The translations under genes and the position numbers were made by a program. This document shows, in pieces, positions 33,758 through 44,690 of a stretch of DNA of 64,000 nt. The first letter of the stretch is position 1; each line of letters starts with the position of its first letter. The notes below the pieces were generated by a model. It had not been told where the DNA came from and ran no database searches. It was given only the letters and a program-made list of their open reading frames with translations. This DNA is from Bifiguratus adelaidae (lineage: Eukaryota > Mucoromycota > Endogonomycetes > Endogonales): positions 1 through 64,000 of the forward strand of contig MVBO01000069.1 of NCBI GenBank assembly GCA_002261195.1, given 5' to 3'.

Positions 33758-34535
33758 ATGCTTGTCAGGTACTGCGCAAGACGAGTTCCGGTCTTGGCCG
33801 CGAGGGCTTATGCGTCAAGGGCCAACACATTGTCGGGAAAGCCCATGCATGAGGTGCTAGAGAACAAACGGGTAGCCGACATGCTCAAGGACTATCATTG
33901 TGTTAATAGCCAGTAGGTAGTTTGCGCTATGCTCGTTGCCTTGCTTATTGACGCATGCTTCTCGGGTCCAGAGTCGTTCATTGGGGAGATCAGGTATGCA
34001 TACGTGCGCATAGAGCCGCATAGAGAACCAAGAAACCGTGGACTTGCTCCATGTACTCACTCGTCACTTCAGGACGCCTTTGGTCACCTCAACAACGTAG
34101 AGTATCTACGTTACTTTGAATCAGGTAAGTGCCTTGTGGTCGACGCATCCGCACACGCGCGCGCTTAGGCTAACTCCACATCTAGGACGCCTAGCCTACT
34201 TTGAGCGACTCGCCGCCTACCTTGACCAACCCTTCTTTGATGGCTTCTTTTACGGCAAAGCAATAGGTCCCATTGCAAAGAGTCAAAGCTGCAAGTACAA
34301 GCAAGTCGTCACCTATCCAGATACCCTTGCCATCGGCACGACCGTTCGCAAATTAGATGCAGATCGCTTCACGATGGAACACTTGGCCATATCCCTCAAA
34401 ACAGAGGCCATTGTGGCCAGTGGTGATTGTGTAGTTGTCACCTATGACTATCGCAAAGCAACCAAAGTGCCCATGCCTCTAGAACTCATCAAGGCTTGGC
34501 ATCAGCTGGAAAGAGAACGTAGTGAGCGCATATAG
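33758..34535 (+). CDS. Hotdog-fold (4HBT) acyl-CoA thioesterase-like protein, probably mitochondrial (192 aa)
   Basis: Exons 33758-33912, 33972-33993, 34073-34124 and 34186-34535 give 192 residues. A basic leader (MLVRYCARRVPVLAARAYASRA) suggests a mitochondrial presequence. The hotdog domain starts with HWGDQDAFGHLNNVEYLRYFESGRLAYFE, split across exons as HWGDQ and DAFGHLNNVEYLRYFESG. The catalytic Asp and the HLNN motif of 4-hydroxybenzoyl-CoA-type thioesterases are present. It should hydrolyse an acyl-CoA; the substrate is unknown. Exon 2 is a 22-nt micro-exon that supplies the HWGDQ needed for the motif, which supports it strongly. The stop is only 44 bp before the next gene's ATG on the same strand. 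Confidence 0.82.
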
Positions 34536-34572
34536 AGGCGGAAAGGTCCAAATGAAAATTCTTCCTCCTTGG

Positions 34573-34578
34573 ATGTGA
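34573..34578 (+). promoter_or_regulatory. Minimal upstream ORF (ATG-TGA) before the GT/lyase fusion
   Basis: ATGTGA occurs one base before the ATG at 34580 and about 38 bp after the thioesterase stop. If the transcript starts upstream, ribosomes meet a start-stop codon pair immediately before the real start, an arrangement known to stall or reduce initiation. The element is seen; any effect is inferred. Confidence 0.4.
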
Positions 34579-34579
34579 G

Positions 34580-37436
34580 ATGTTGCCTCGTCTTGATGAT
34601 GCTCAGAGTCGGCTGCCTCACTTTAGTCCAGTGACACCTACATCACAGAGCGTCATCTCCCGACCGACTCGCAAAGCTAGCTACAGGAAAGCAGACAGCG
34701 CTCCGTACATTCAAGTGGACAATGGCTACTTCTTCAATGGTCCAGGTGAAGAATCTGGTTACGAGAAGCCTACAGGCTTGAACGGCGTGTTTCATGATCG
34801 TCACTTTACCTATCCACGCAAGAAGCGGTTGCACTCACGTCAGCTCTACCTTCGCCTTGGCGTCGTGCTCTTCATCTTTCTCACACTCCTTGGCGCGATT
34901 CGGCTATGGAGGCGGCCATCGCTTTCTACGCACAAGCACATCACCTCAACGTCACCTCTACCGCCAACGAAGCCGCAGCAGGATCACTATCTCCTCTATC
35001 GTATCCTTGGCAACGATTTGCCGCCTCGTCATAAACCGGGACAAACACTGTCCAATCTTCGTTTCATTCTAGAGCATGAACCAGCATTTCCAAACACCCT
35101 CAAGTACTGGGTACTCAATCGTATCGTGGATCCAACCAACGAAGCGGTGATTATCAGTCTGCTCAAGCAGCACGATCAGAAATACATTCGCATTCCATTC
35201 GATGAAGAAGAGTACAGCAAAGTTGATTTTCGTCTAGAGGACTTTCCAGAGCCAGACTTTATGCATTCGGATGAATACATGCGCTTCTCCAAGGTCGCCA
35301 AGCTTCGGACAATCGACTACACGTATCATGACAAGAACTTGTACGCCATGAATAACGTAAGTCCACTTGCCCGCTATGGTAAATTAAAATGCGCTCATCA
35401 ATACTGTAGAATGGCGGTCGAAATACGGTGTTGCGGCACGCTAAATCGATCGACTGGCGCAATGCACGTTGGATCTTGCCGTTGGACGGCAACTGCTACC
35501 TCACGGCTGAAGCCATGGAAGAGATTCAGACGCAACTTCGAACCTATGGAGATCAATACAAGTACTTTGTAGTTCCCATGGCGCGGTTGTTAAATAATTC
35601 CATGGTGTTTGATCACCCAGATCAGCGTCCAAAGACGCCAGAAGAACCCCAAATCATCTTTCGCAATGACGCCCAGGAAGTGTATAATCTGAACATGCGC
35701 TACGGACGTCGATCCAAGGTAAGGAGTCAAAACGTCTTTTTTGGGGGAAAATGAAGACTTACCATATTTAGCTTGAGCTCCTTTGGCGGCTTGGCGCTCT
35801 AGAAACACGCAGAGCCCTCAATAAACCGGTCGTGCCTTGGGAGACCCAGGAACGTCCCTATAGTGAGGACAAAGGAAATTTCAAAAATGTCGGTTGGGTA
35901 TTCCGGTTGTTTTCTGGACAGGCGCAGCAAGAAGAAAACAAAAAGGAGGCGACCTCCATCAGGGCATTTAATCGTCTTTTGGCAATTCAAGATTTCCTGG
36001 ACGGTCTGGATGAAAAAATTGCTCGTCGAACATTTCGTCAGGAACATTTGCTTGTCTATGACGAAGAACGCTTGAAGGAGTCACGTTTTCTTTACTGGGG
36101 CGGTGATCAAGCGGTGAACCACATTGTAGGGGAGATTGTGCAGGCAGCCAATCGGATCGTTTTCGATCTGCATGCCATGTTCCATGTGGAGGAGAATGCG
36201 ACTAAGCCTTCCGAAGGCAATGTTACGACCATTCAGGCCAACCGACACGGCCATTTTCTCAAGGCTGACTTTATGGCTGATCCCGAGGCGATTGCAAGCC
36301 GCGACATTACCAACCTCAACCTGCCGACCTTGTTTGAAAATATCACCACATTGGCTCTTGCGCACTATTACATGAGTGATGAAGCCTATGGCCGTTGGAG
36401 TGCTAACCTTGTTCGATTTCATTTTCTCAATGCATATCCCATCGATAATCAAGATGACTATCATGGCTCTAGATCTATCCCTGAAGAAGGAAGTTATCTC
36501 GAATTTTTGTCTGATCAAGGCTACTCTTTCCCATCCCTCAGCCGGGTACCTCGACTCATACCCAAGTATCGCAATTCAACGGTACCTATTCCCAGTCAAT
36601 TGACTACCACGGATATCGCACATTTCTTGGATTCCCTGCGTCTCTTACGCCGAGCTCATGCACTTACCCATAAGGAATATCTGGATCTTCAATCATACCT
36701 TGCGGACTGGCTTGAATACCTCGTGAACTCACCCACCGGAATTCATTTGGCGCAAATGCCAGACCATCGAGGAACGCTCTATGACTTTCAAGCAGCCTCT
36801 CTGGCTGCTTTCACCGACGATCTGCGACTGTTCCTCCGTATCGTGAACAGATCTCGGATGCGGATTGGTAAGATGTTTACCGCCACGGGCGATCAACCCT
36901 TTCAACGACGCTTTGTGGAGAACAAATTGAGCAAAGCGCAAGTTCAGCGGATGACACTCGTCGACGGAAATACGTCACCTGATATTGCCGGATCTGACAA
37001 TCCTCTACTCTTCCATTTCACCATGCTCAACCTGCAATATTGGACCCAATTCGCGAGAGCCATCCAGAATTCCAAGGTCGACAGAGACATTTGGGGATAC
37101 GAAGCCAAGAATGGTGCCAGTATTCGCAAATCGGTTGTTGCATTTCTACGTCAACATCAGCAATTGGATACCTCTCCCGATGTTGGCATGCGCAAACGGC
37201 TCGCTCCCTTATACCATCTTGCGCGACATACTGAAGTTCATAGCCAGGAAACTATTGCGTCAGAAGCATGGGATCAACTCGGTCAATCCTGGGGCGAACG
37301 CTTGGATGCGTGGTCTGGCATCGATCCATCCATCACCAATCCTGTGCCCGGTGATGCATCCTCCATTGTTGCAGTCCGCAAGGCGAGAGGAGTCGAAGTT
37401 GGCATATCTCCCTTTTGGATGTTGGGCTGCTCCTAA
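34580..37436 (+). CDS. Type II membrane protein fusing a glycosyltransferase-like domain to an alginate-lyase-like domain (916 aa)
   Basis: Exons 34580-35356, 35410-35718 and 35772-37436 give 916 residues. A cytosolic tail of about 88 residues is followed by a membrane helix (about 90-109: LYLRLGVVLFIFLTLLGAI). Next is a domain of about 270 residues starting HYLLYRILGNDLPPRHKPG with a DxD-like PLDGN near 283-287, looking like a GT-A-type glycosyltransferase. Residues of about 460-860 resemble the alginate-lyase toroid: FLYWGGDQAVNHIVGEI, LALAHYYMSDEAYGRWSANL, DHRGTLYDFQAASLAAF and FHFTMLNLQYW. Compared with the secreted lyase upstream, NNH is DH and the conserved Arg-Pro is missing, so lyase activity may be reduced or lost. 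It is probably a Golgi or plasma-membrane wall-polymer enzyme. I know no characterised homologue. Confidence 0.75.
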
Positions 37437-37580
37437 TTTAACATGTATCATAGACTATCCCTGTACAGCACAGCATCATTTCCATATAGACTATACACGT
37501 TTTAGCACCATCTTGCTCTTGCGTTATGTTCTTGGGCACACTCTCTCCGCAAAGCCACCCTGAATTGTCTTTTTCCTCTC

Positions 37581-38735
37581 ATGGCGTCCTTTGCCGTACA
37601 GCAACTAGAGAAATATGGTTGGTCAAAGTAAGTCAGTCTATTCTAGTCGTTTTCCCTCTTCTAACGCTGCCTCCGTACAGAGGACAAGGTCTAGGCAAGA
37701 ACAGAGATGGCATCAAAAAGGCCATTTCCATCGCCAAAAAAGATGACACCAAAGGTGTCGGAGCCAAAGATCAATGGGACTTTGCCTGGTGGGATCACTT
37801 GTATAACAAGAGCGCCGTCAATGTCGATATCGTCAAGGAAGGCAACGAAGTCAAGATATCCACCAAAGACACGAATGACCATCAAAGATCCTCGACGGGT
37901 ATCATCTCAACCCACCGACCAGCTAAAGGAATTAAGGTCAAGGAGCCTGAACCTGTACAAAAGGTAGAGGAAGCAGTCAAGAGTGCCAAAAATGACATGG
38001 CGAAACGTATCGCTTCAAGTATGCTCTATGGAGCCTTTGTCAAGAGTGCCTCCACGAGCTTACAAGCCTCAGAGTATGTTCAATGTCTAATATTCCTCCT
38101 AGTAACATGGTTTAATTCAATCTCCCTTGCACAGAGCTTCATCCGCTGTATCGACGCCAGGCGCAACGGAGCCCGAGATCCTCGACTACTCGCAAAAAGT
38201 CACCGATGAGGAATTGTTTGCCGCATGCGAAGGACGAACGGCGCGCAAAGGCGCCGTTTACGATCAAACGGGCAAATTGACGCGGGTGGTTGACAAGAAA
38301 CGTAAACGGAACGGTCAGGAAGATGCGGTATTTGAGGTAGATTCGTCTTCTGAACCGTTGCAGAGCGCCAAGAAAGCCAAGAAAGAGAAGCGCGACAAGG
38401 ACGTTAAAAAGAGCGAGAAGAAGGAGAAGAAAAAGGTAAAAGAAAAGGCATCGGTCGCGGATAGGGCGGACAGCCAGACGAAACGCGAAACGAAGGCCAA
38501 GAAGGAGAAAAAGGAGAAAAAGGATAAAAAGGCAACGCGCAAGGAGACCAAAGAATCCATACGAAAAACAAGTCAGGATGCCGATTCCTCCACCTCCACG
38601 ATACCCACACCCTCCATCGATACCCACTCATCAAGCGACGACGCTGCGGACAAGGACCGCAAAACGTTGAAAAGGACGGACAAGAAAGGGAAGAAAAAGC
38701 ACAGCAGGCACGATGGATCACCGAGAAATCCATAA
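37581..38735 (+). CDS. G-patch nucleolar protein, GPATCH4-like (346 aa)
   Basis: Exons 37581-37627, 37681-38073 and 38135-38735 give 346 residues. The first exon and the start of the second form a G-patch, FAVQQLEKYGWSKGQGLGK. It is followed by KNRDGIKKAISI and WWDHLYNKSA, as in GPATCH4 and related fungal proteins. The second half is highly charged, with long Lys/Glu runs (KKEKKEKKDKK), typical of nucleolar localisation. G-patch proteins activate DEAH helicases such as DHX15/Prp43 in ribosome biogenesis, so this is a plausible partner of that enzyme; the link is by family only. The frame shadow on the opposite strand is a Leu/Phe-rich ORF of no significance. Confidence 0.85.
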
Positions 38736-38916
38736 GTCGCTTCATTTTTTCAATTTCATCTAAACATCAGAAAAACAGAGAGCGTCCTAGACGCAAACGT
38801 GCATCAGCCAAAACAAATGATACATTGATGTCACCATCACAAGCCGATATTGAAAATGATGGTACAGGACTTGTTGCGTTCGATAGAGTTGTATACCGAT
38901 GTTTGTATAATATGCC

Positions 38917-41225
38917 TTAATATTCGATGTTCTGCTCGCAAAATCATTCAGTTATTGTCATTTGCCAAGTTGGATTGTCCAGGTCTACTTACGTTTGCTT
39001 CACAGTGCGCGCGGACATTTTCAAACACCTTGATCATCTTTCTGCGTGCGCCGAGCGCCGCGACGCCTTTTTGAGTCAACTGCTCATCATCGAGCTTGAC
39101 GAGATCTTGCCACTTCATATCTTGAAAGATGGGTGTATACTTGTGGAGTCGAAGGGAACGCAACCAGGCTGGGATATCTGTAAACCATGATGAGCGGATT
39201 GCTCAGTCATGTCGCGCATGTTATACATACCACTCAACAAGTCCAGATCCACCACTTCTGCAGCCTTCTTGTCCTTAGCAGCTCTGGCTGCAGAAGACCT
39301 TCGGCCATGTCCATGCGTGGAATGATCACTATGATCGCTCAAGTAATCGAGATCGTCCGTTTGGCCACCGTAGGGGTTCAAGTATTGTCCATAATGCTTG
39401 TCGCCACCCGTTGTGGCAGATAGCGAAGGAGTGGGTCTCGCCCAAGCACCAGATTGGCCGCCCGAAAAGAAGGCACTCGTGGGCGTTTGAGGTGGTTTGG
39501 GAGAGGCCGATCGGGATTGTGGTCGTGAGAAATGCTTTGGTGATGGCAGTGGCGACGGAACCGGCGAGTTGCGGGCTCCCAAGTTTTGAGAGGTCGCACC
39601 AGGCTGACCATTACGATTAAGGGGATGATAAATGTCGTGTTTGTTGTTTTCGTCGTCATACATGGAAAGCACGATGCTTGCCGACTTGCCCGGCATCGAG
39701 GTCATTCCCCCAGACTTTTCGTCTGATTCCATCACAGTGCCCGGCACATTAGCGGCGTCCTTAACCGAGCCAGGTCGTCGACGAAAGCTACGTGGGTCAT
39801 CGAGCATGGTGCGGTTGTTGCCTCCAAGGTTCCAGTTTTGTAGCGCATTGTACAGGTCAGCTTCAGATGCTGAGTTTGGTCTTTCAATACCAGAGGCACG
39901 TTCTCTAAAGCTTGTCACCGTGGGCGATCTACCCCAGGGCGAGGTGCTGGTGGCAAATGCCGAATGGCGATTTTCTACCGTGCTTCCGGATGATGGAACA
40001 ACCGTATTCAGTCCACCACCAAAAGACCAGTTAGTGATGTCGGCAGACTTGGGTCTACCGTTGCTGGTCTTGTCGCCAATGTTGCCCTTATCGCCAATGT
40101 TACCGACATGGCTATTGCGTTGAGCGCCACTGCCAAAAGACCAATCACTTGAGCCAACAGAATCGGCTTCATGGACAGACTTTGGTCTAGGGGCGGTCGG
40201 ATTCTGAAAAAAGCTTGACGTAGGCGTAGCCGGCATTCTACCAGAGTTATTTTTGAGCGCACGAGAGCGAGGGTCGTCCAGCAGACTTCCGCTACTAAAA
40301 GCGCTCATCCTCGGTGTCAGATACTCTGCGTTTCCGCCGCTACGGCTTCCACCTCCAAACACTCTGCCATACTCATCGGTATCCCCCATCGCCAGAGAAT
40401 GACGATCGTACAATCGCCGAGCTGGCTGCGGTGGTCGGCTAGCAATCTGCCCTGTTTGATAAGGTAGAACCGATAAAAGTCTCTGACTAGCTTCAATTTC
40501 CGCCTTTTGCATGGCTGCGGCCAAATGAGGTGGCATGGCATCTACGCACGCCTCAGTACATGGGACAAGCAAGAATAACAAAGAAAACTCACCTTTTTCA
40601 GGATTGGCGGGCGACAATAGAGCCCCTACAGGATCTGTCTTGACAAGTTGCTGAAGCACCGTGACAAAGAAACGCATTTGCACTTGCGTACTGTGCGTCA
40701 GCAAACTGTAGATAGTGGCTGTCCTCTCTGCTTCCGACAAAACGCGAAACCACTGATCAACATGATGCAGCTCTTCCTTAAAGTTCTTGTCCAAGCTTGC
40801 AGTAGCCATCTCCTCCAGCGTCTGTTCATAATCCTGCAGATCTTGAAACCACTTGTCGATAGCCTCGGCTATAGGGCAAAAACGATCGGTGAGCAAGATA
40901 TCTAAACATGTCACCCGTCCCTACCTTCCGGCGACTGTAAACTATTGCGACCTCCACCCCCGGGAAGTATCTCAGACACTGGCCTCATGGCTTGTTGTCG
41001 CGCAAAACTTGCTCTATTCATACCCGGAAGCATGACATTCTCCACGGAGCTCATGGGGCGAAAGTTGCGTTCTGTCCCAAGACTCGCGGTTTGCTTGCTC
41101 ATGAGCGAAGGCGCCGCACTTGTCTGTGGCGAACTTGTACCAAGTGTCGGTGATGCTGTCGGTTTCAAACCTCCAGAGAAACGCGAGTACGACTCTGAGA
41201 GTGGCCTCGACGGTTGTGATGACAT
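38917..41225 (-). CDS. VTS1: Vts1/Smaug SAM-domain RNA-binding protein (695 aa)
   Basis: Exons 41225-40925, 40868-40593, 40541-39231, 39177-38993 and 38931-38917 give 695 residues. A Ser/Pro-rich N-terminus leads into the helical pseudo-HEAT block [20 protein letters not shown] to [18 protein letters not shown] long disordered region follows, and a C-terminal SAM domain starts at [18 protein letters not shown]. The basic patch [14 protein letters not shown] binds Smaug-recognition hairpins. Vts1 recruits Ccr4-Not to deadenylate target mRNAs. The disordered region carries three related motifs, DWSFGSG, NWSFGGG and NWNLGGN. The last coding exon encodes only four residues and the stop. Confidence 0.92.
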
Positions 41226-41518
41226 GAGGGATCTCTAGACGTGCTTCAATGCAACACGGTGGTCCCCTTGTGCACTAGAGGTCTCGATAGAGAGTATGCA
41301 GGGTATGTCGTTGAACAAGAAGCAGAAAAACTCTTCTCTGTCTGCAAGGGGTGCGCAAGGGAATTTCAACGTGTTTATCGTACAATGCTTGATGTTAAGG
41401 CATCGAGCGGGGTTTATGAGCCATTGAAGTCATTGAATGGGGGAGGTAACTATAAGCTGTTGAAGCTGTGATGGCGTCAATGATTAGCCAGTAAGTACCT
41501 TTTGCCATGGATGCCAGT

Positions 41519-42888
41519 TTATTGCTTGTAGGCAGCATTGTAGGGTGAGTCTGTAGCTAGATACATTTGTTTGCCTCCGACGGTTCCTCCTGTACTGCCA
41601 CTTGGGACGCCAAAGGTGGTCCATGTTTTAGCGTTTTCTGTGGGCTCTAGAGCTGCCCATGAGAGACCATTGGCCTTGACGAGTGTCACTTCCAATTTGG
41701 TAGTCAAACTTTCATAGGAAGATTGGGTGGGATCGATACGCTCAAACAGGGGAATCGTCTTGCGATATCGTTGGTGGTTCTTCATTTTAATGTCTATCTC
41801 GATCTTTTGGCAGGTTAGACTGGTGAACAAGAAGATCTGGGGACCTTTTATCAATGCTCACCTTTTGTGGGAAAAACTCTACCTTGACATCTTCCTTGTT
41901 TTTGGCAAAGATGCTCAAAATCACTTGGGTTTGCGTCTGATACCAATCCTTGCGACAGTCGACAAGCTCTTCTTGTTCGTTCTGAGGAGCATGTTAGCCT
42001 CATGCATGAGTCACATGTGGATGAATAGAGCATACCTCCTTCTTTTTGCTGGCAAACAAGTGCTTGCCAGTTTTGCAGCCCTTGATTTTAAGGAACTCAT
42101 CAAATTCAAGCACCCGTCTTGAGCAGCAACTCCAGCCTTTGGATCCCTCGTGGAAGATGGGCGCACCAGGATGATACACACACACAGCTTCCGGACTACC
42201 CTCCTGCCGAGATGTTGCGTCGTCCACATACTGCTTGCCGCATCCTCGATGTTTGCATGTCGTGCCGGCCAGAACAGGAATGGATGGATCATCCACCTCC
42301 TCGGCAATGGGTTGCACCATGGCCGGTTTTATCTCATCATCCAGCTTGGCGACGATATCTCCCAACGTTTGCGGAGGTGGAGTATCTGCGGTGTACTGCA
42401 CTTGGGCTCCTAACGACAAGTTAGAGCAGTTATGAGCAGTGATAGCATCGCATTGCCTTACCATTCTCGTAAACCTCCACGCTACCTCGTCGAGCTTTTG
42501 CCGCAGGTAACGGTTCCTGTGCTGCCGGTTTCGCCTCCTCGACAGGCTTCTCGTCCGTGTGCTTGCCGGTGGTACATCCAGGAATCTTTAGGAACTCATC
42601 AAACTCGACCACCCGCTTTGAGCAGCATTGCCAGCCCTTTAAGCCTATGCATTGTCAGTGTCAGTCTAGCGCTGCACTGATCCAACGTCCTCCTGCAGAG
42701 GCGCCGTCATTTTTGCCAACCTTCATGAAATATCGGTCCTCCAGGGTGATATTGACAGTCTAGATCACCAAGACACATACAGGTGAGAACCTGGACTTGC
42801 CAGTACTACCTTTGCATCGATACCTACCACCCTCCTTGTTGTTTTCGGGATCAAAGTCCTTTCCACACCCTTTGTGCGTGCACTTCAT
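41519..42888 (-). CDS. CHORD-CHORD-CS protein, Hsp90 co-chaperone (CHORDC1/ChpA-like, 353 aa)
   Basis: Exons 42888-42828, 42759-42721, 42644-42462, 42409-42036, 41981-41862 and 41803-41519 give 353 residues. Two zinc-binding CHORD domains are complete. The first has HKGCGKDF, CQYHPGGPIFHEG and GWQCCSKRVVEFDEFL; the second has HRGCGKQY, CVYHPGAPIFHEG and GWSCCSRRVLEFDEFL. A C-terminal CS domain follows (VDIKMKNHQRYRKTIPLF-like, with WAALEP). CHORD-CS proteins are Hsp90 co-chaperones; in Aspergillus ChpA affects growth and diploid stability. The exon 6 acceptor (CCAAAAG at 41804) is weak, but the nearer CAG would leave a 25-bp intron. Confidence 0.9.
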
Positions 42889-42994
42889 TAGCAAGTGTGA
42901 GCAAGAGCAAGGAAAAGAAGAGAAAGTGCCAGAAAGAGAAGGGTCACGTGAACACCTTTGTTCAGCGACGCGCAGAAGAACACGACACGAAGCC

Positions 42995-43758
42995 ATGCTC
43001 GCAGACGTGATGGACCAAGTGCGCGCTCTGCGCATGATGAACAAGCGACAAGTGAGTGGTCCCAGTCATACGGATGCAACATTTGCTCATGGATGATGAC
43101 TAGGTGGCTGCTCAGTTGCTCAACTTCATGATGATTGTGTCTTCGGCGCTGATGATTTGGAAAGGGTTAGCGCTTGTCACCAACAGCGAGAGTCCCATCG
43201 TTGTCGTGCTTAGGTGAGGTGGAACGCGTACGTTCGTCTTTGAATATTGACTTGGACCTGAATCTTCAGTGCCAGTATGGAGCCAGCGTTCCAGCGCGGC
43301 GATTTGCTGTTTCTGGATATGCCACGAAACGATCCTATAGAGATTGGCGATATTTGCGTCTTCAAGATACCCGGACGAGAGATTCCCATCGTTCACCGTG
43401 TCATCAAACTGCATGACGAGTAAGTGGATCGGCTCGTTCGCTTGACATGGCATGCCATCTAAGGTTGAGGTAGGATCAATACTGGCAAGCAATTTTTGTT
43501 GACCAAAGGTGATAACAACAATGTCGATGATCGCGGGTTGTACAACCGCGGTCAAATGTGGATTCATAAGGATCATGTGGTTGGCCGAGTGCGAGGGTAT
43601 GTGATTCTATAGAGGTCGTGCTTATTCTCTCATTGATGGCGGTCCCTAGGTTCATGCCCTACATTGGCATGGTCACGATACTCATGAATGATTACCCGCA
43701 ACTGAAATACGTATTTCTAGGTGTATTAGGTCTATTCGTGTTGATACAGCGAGAGTAA
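42995..43758 (+). CDS. SEC11: Signal peptidase complex catalytic subunit Sec11 (182 aa)
   Basis: Exons 42995-43051, 43104-43213, 43270-43419, 43474-43596 and 43650-43758 give 182 residues. A membrane helix ([20 protein letters not shown]) precedes the catalytic Ser in SGSMEPAF-type sequence, here read [12 protein letters not shown] because of the exon junction. Then come IPIVHRVIK (catalytic His), [14 protein letters not shown] and a hydrophobic C-terminal helix. Sec11 cleaves signal peptides in the ER membrane. ATG 42995 or ATG 43010 could be used. It is divergent from the CHORD gene (106 bp) and convergent with VMA12 (47 bp between stops). Confidence 0.95.
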
Positions 43759-43805
43759 CGGGAATTCACACCTCTTTACATGTACATATCCAACGAATAC
43801 GTCGG

Positions 43806-44676
43806 CTACCGATCCTTTTTACTTTCCCTTCTTCGCGTTGTCGGAATGGCTCGACGGGCTGCTCTCGCGGGATCACGCTCCTTGGCATTGGAAACGTATC
43901 GCCAATATAGAAATGTTTCTATGGCACCGATGGCCAGAGCACCGGCAAATGATGCCAAGAAGCGCTAAGGCACCCGTAAGCATGCCATAGCGAGGGCTTG
44001 CATGACCACTTACCATGCCTACATCCGATGCGAGATTTCCCATCCATACCCACACTGCGAAACCCACAGCTCCCATCGACACGGTCACGTTCACAATGGC
44101 GGATAGCTGCGACTTTAGTTCCTTGAGTTGCTGCCGATCTGCTGGGGTGAACAACTGCGTCGATGAAACGGGTTGAATGTTGGCAACCATGCGCTCGTAT
44201 TCATTGGATGCAAGCTGATGGCGTATGGTTTCAAGATGTTGTTCCAGCTCGGGACTCTGTGCAACCCTTCATGAGCTTCTGCGTCTCGTGTATCCCAATT
44301 GCCTACTCACCCTCGTTTTGATGGATTTTGGCGGTATGTACACTCGGCTACCTTTGAGTAACTGGTCCAACCAGGCGACTAGTCGCCATCAATTCCTGTC
44401 CGTAATAGCTTTTCTGCATGACCTACCTTGAACCTCCTCCTGTCGTGCTTGTTTAGCCACCAACACGTGTGATATCTCTCGTACCAATCGACTGTCTATC
44501 GCAGGCGGCAGTGCGTCATTGGCAAGCACATTTTCCCACTCTTGGTCGCTCACACCCTTCTCTCCACCTCCCTGCAGCCATGTAGCAATCTCTTGTTGGA
44601 CATGAGCTGGGCAATGCGAGTCAATGTAAGCATTTCGCGCGCCCTCTTTTAAAAGCCTTGTCGCGACGAGCAACAT
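43806..44676 (-). CDS. VMA12: V-ATPase assembly factor Vma12/TMEM199 family (239 aa)
   Basis: Exons 44676-44427, 44378-44311, 44256-44014 and 43964-43806 give 239 residues. The N-terminal cytosolic half contains LVREISHVLVAKQAR and LDQLLKGSRVYIPPK, then the family motif ASNEYERMVANI. Two membrane helices follow (VGFAVWVWMGNLA and ALAIGAIETFLYW), with a basic C-terminal tail. Vma12 stays in the ER with Vma21 and Vma22 to assemble the V0 sector of the vacuolar ATPase. Its ATG is 14 bp from the divergent Tctex light-chain ATG. Confidence 0.85.
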
Positions 44677-44690
44677 TTCATGACATTTTT

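Noticed and set aside
38139-38627. 162-codon Leu/Phe-rich ORF on the minus strand
   Set aside because: It is the complement of the Lys/Glu-rich tail of the G-patch gene; its composition follows from that and it has no independent features.
41836-41861. 25-bp intron in the CHORD-CS gene
   Set aside because: Too short to splice, and it would insert a hydrophobic stretch into the CS domain; the acceptor at 41804 gives a family-like sequence.
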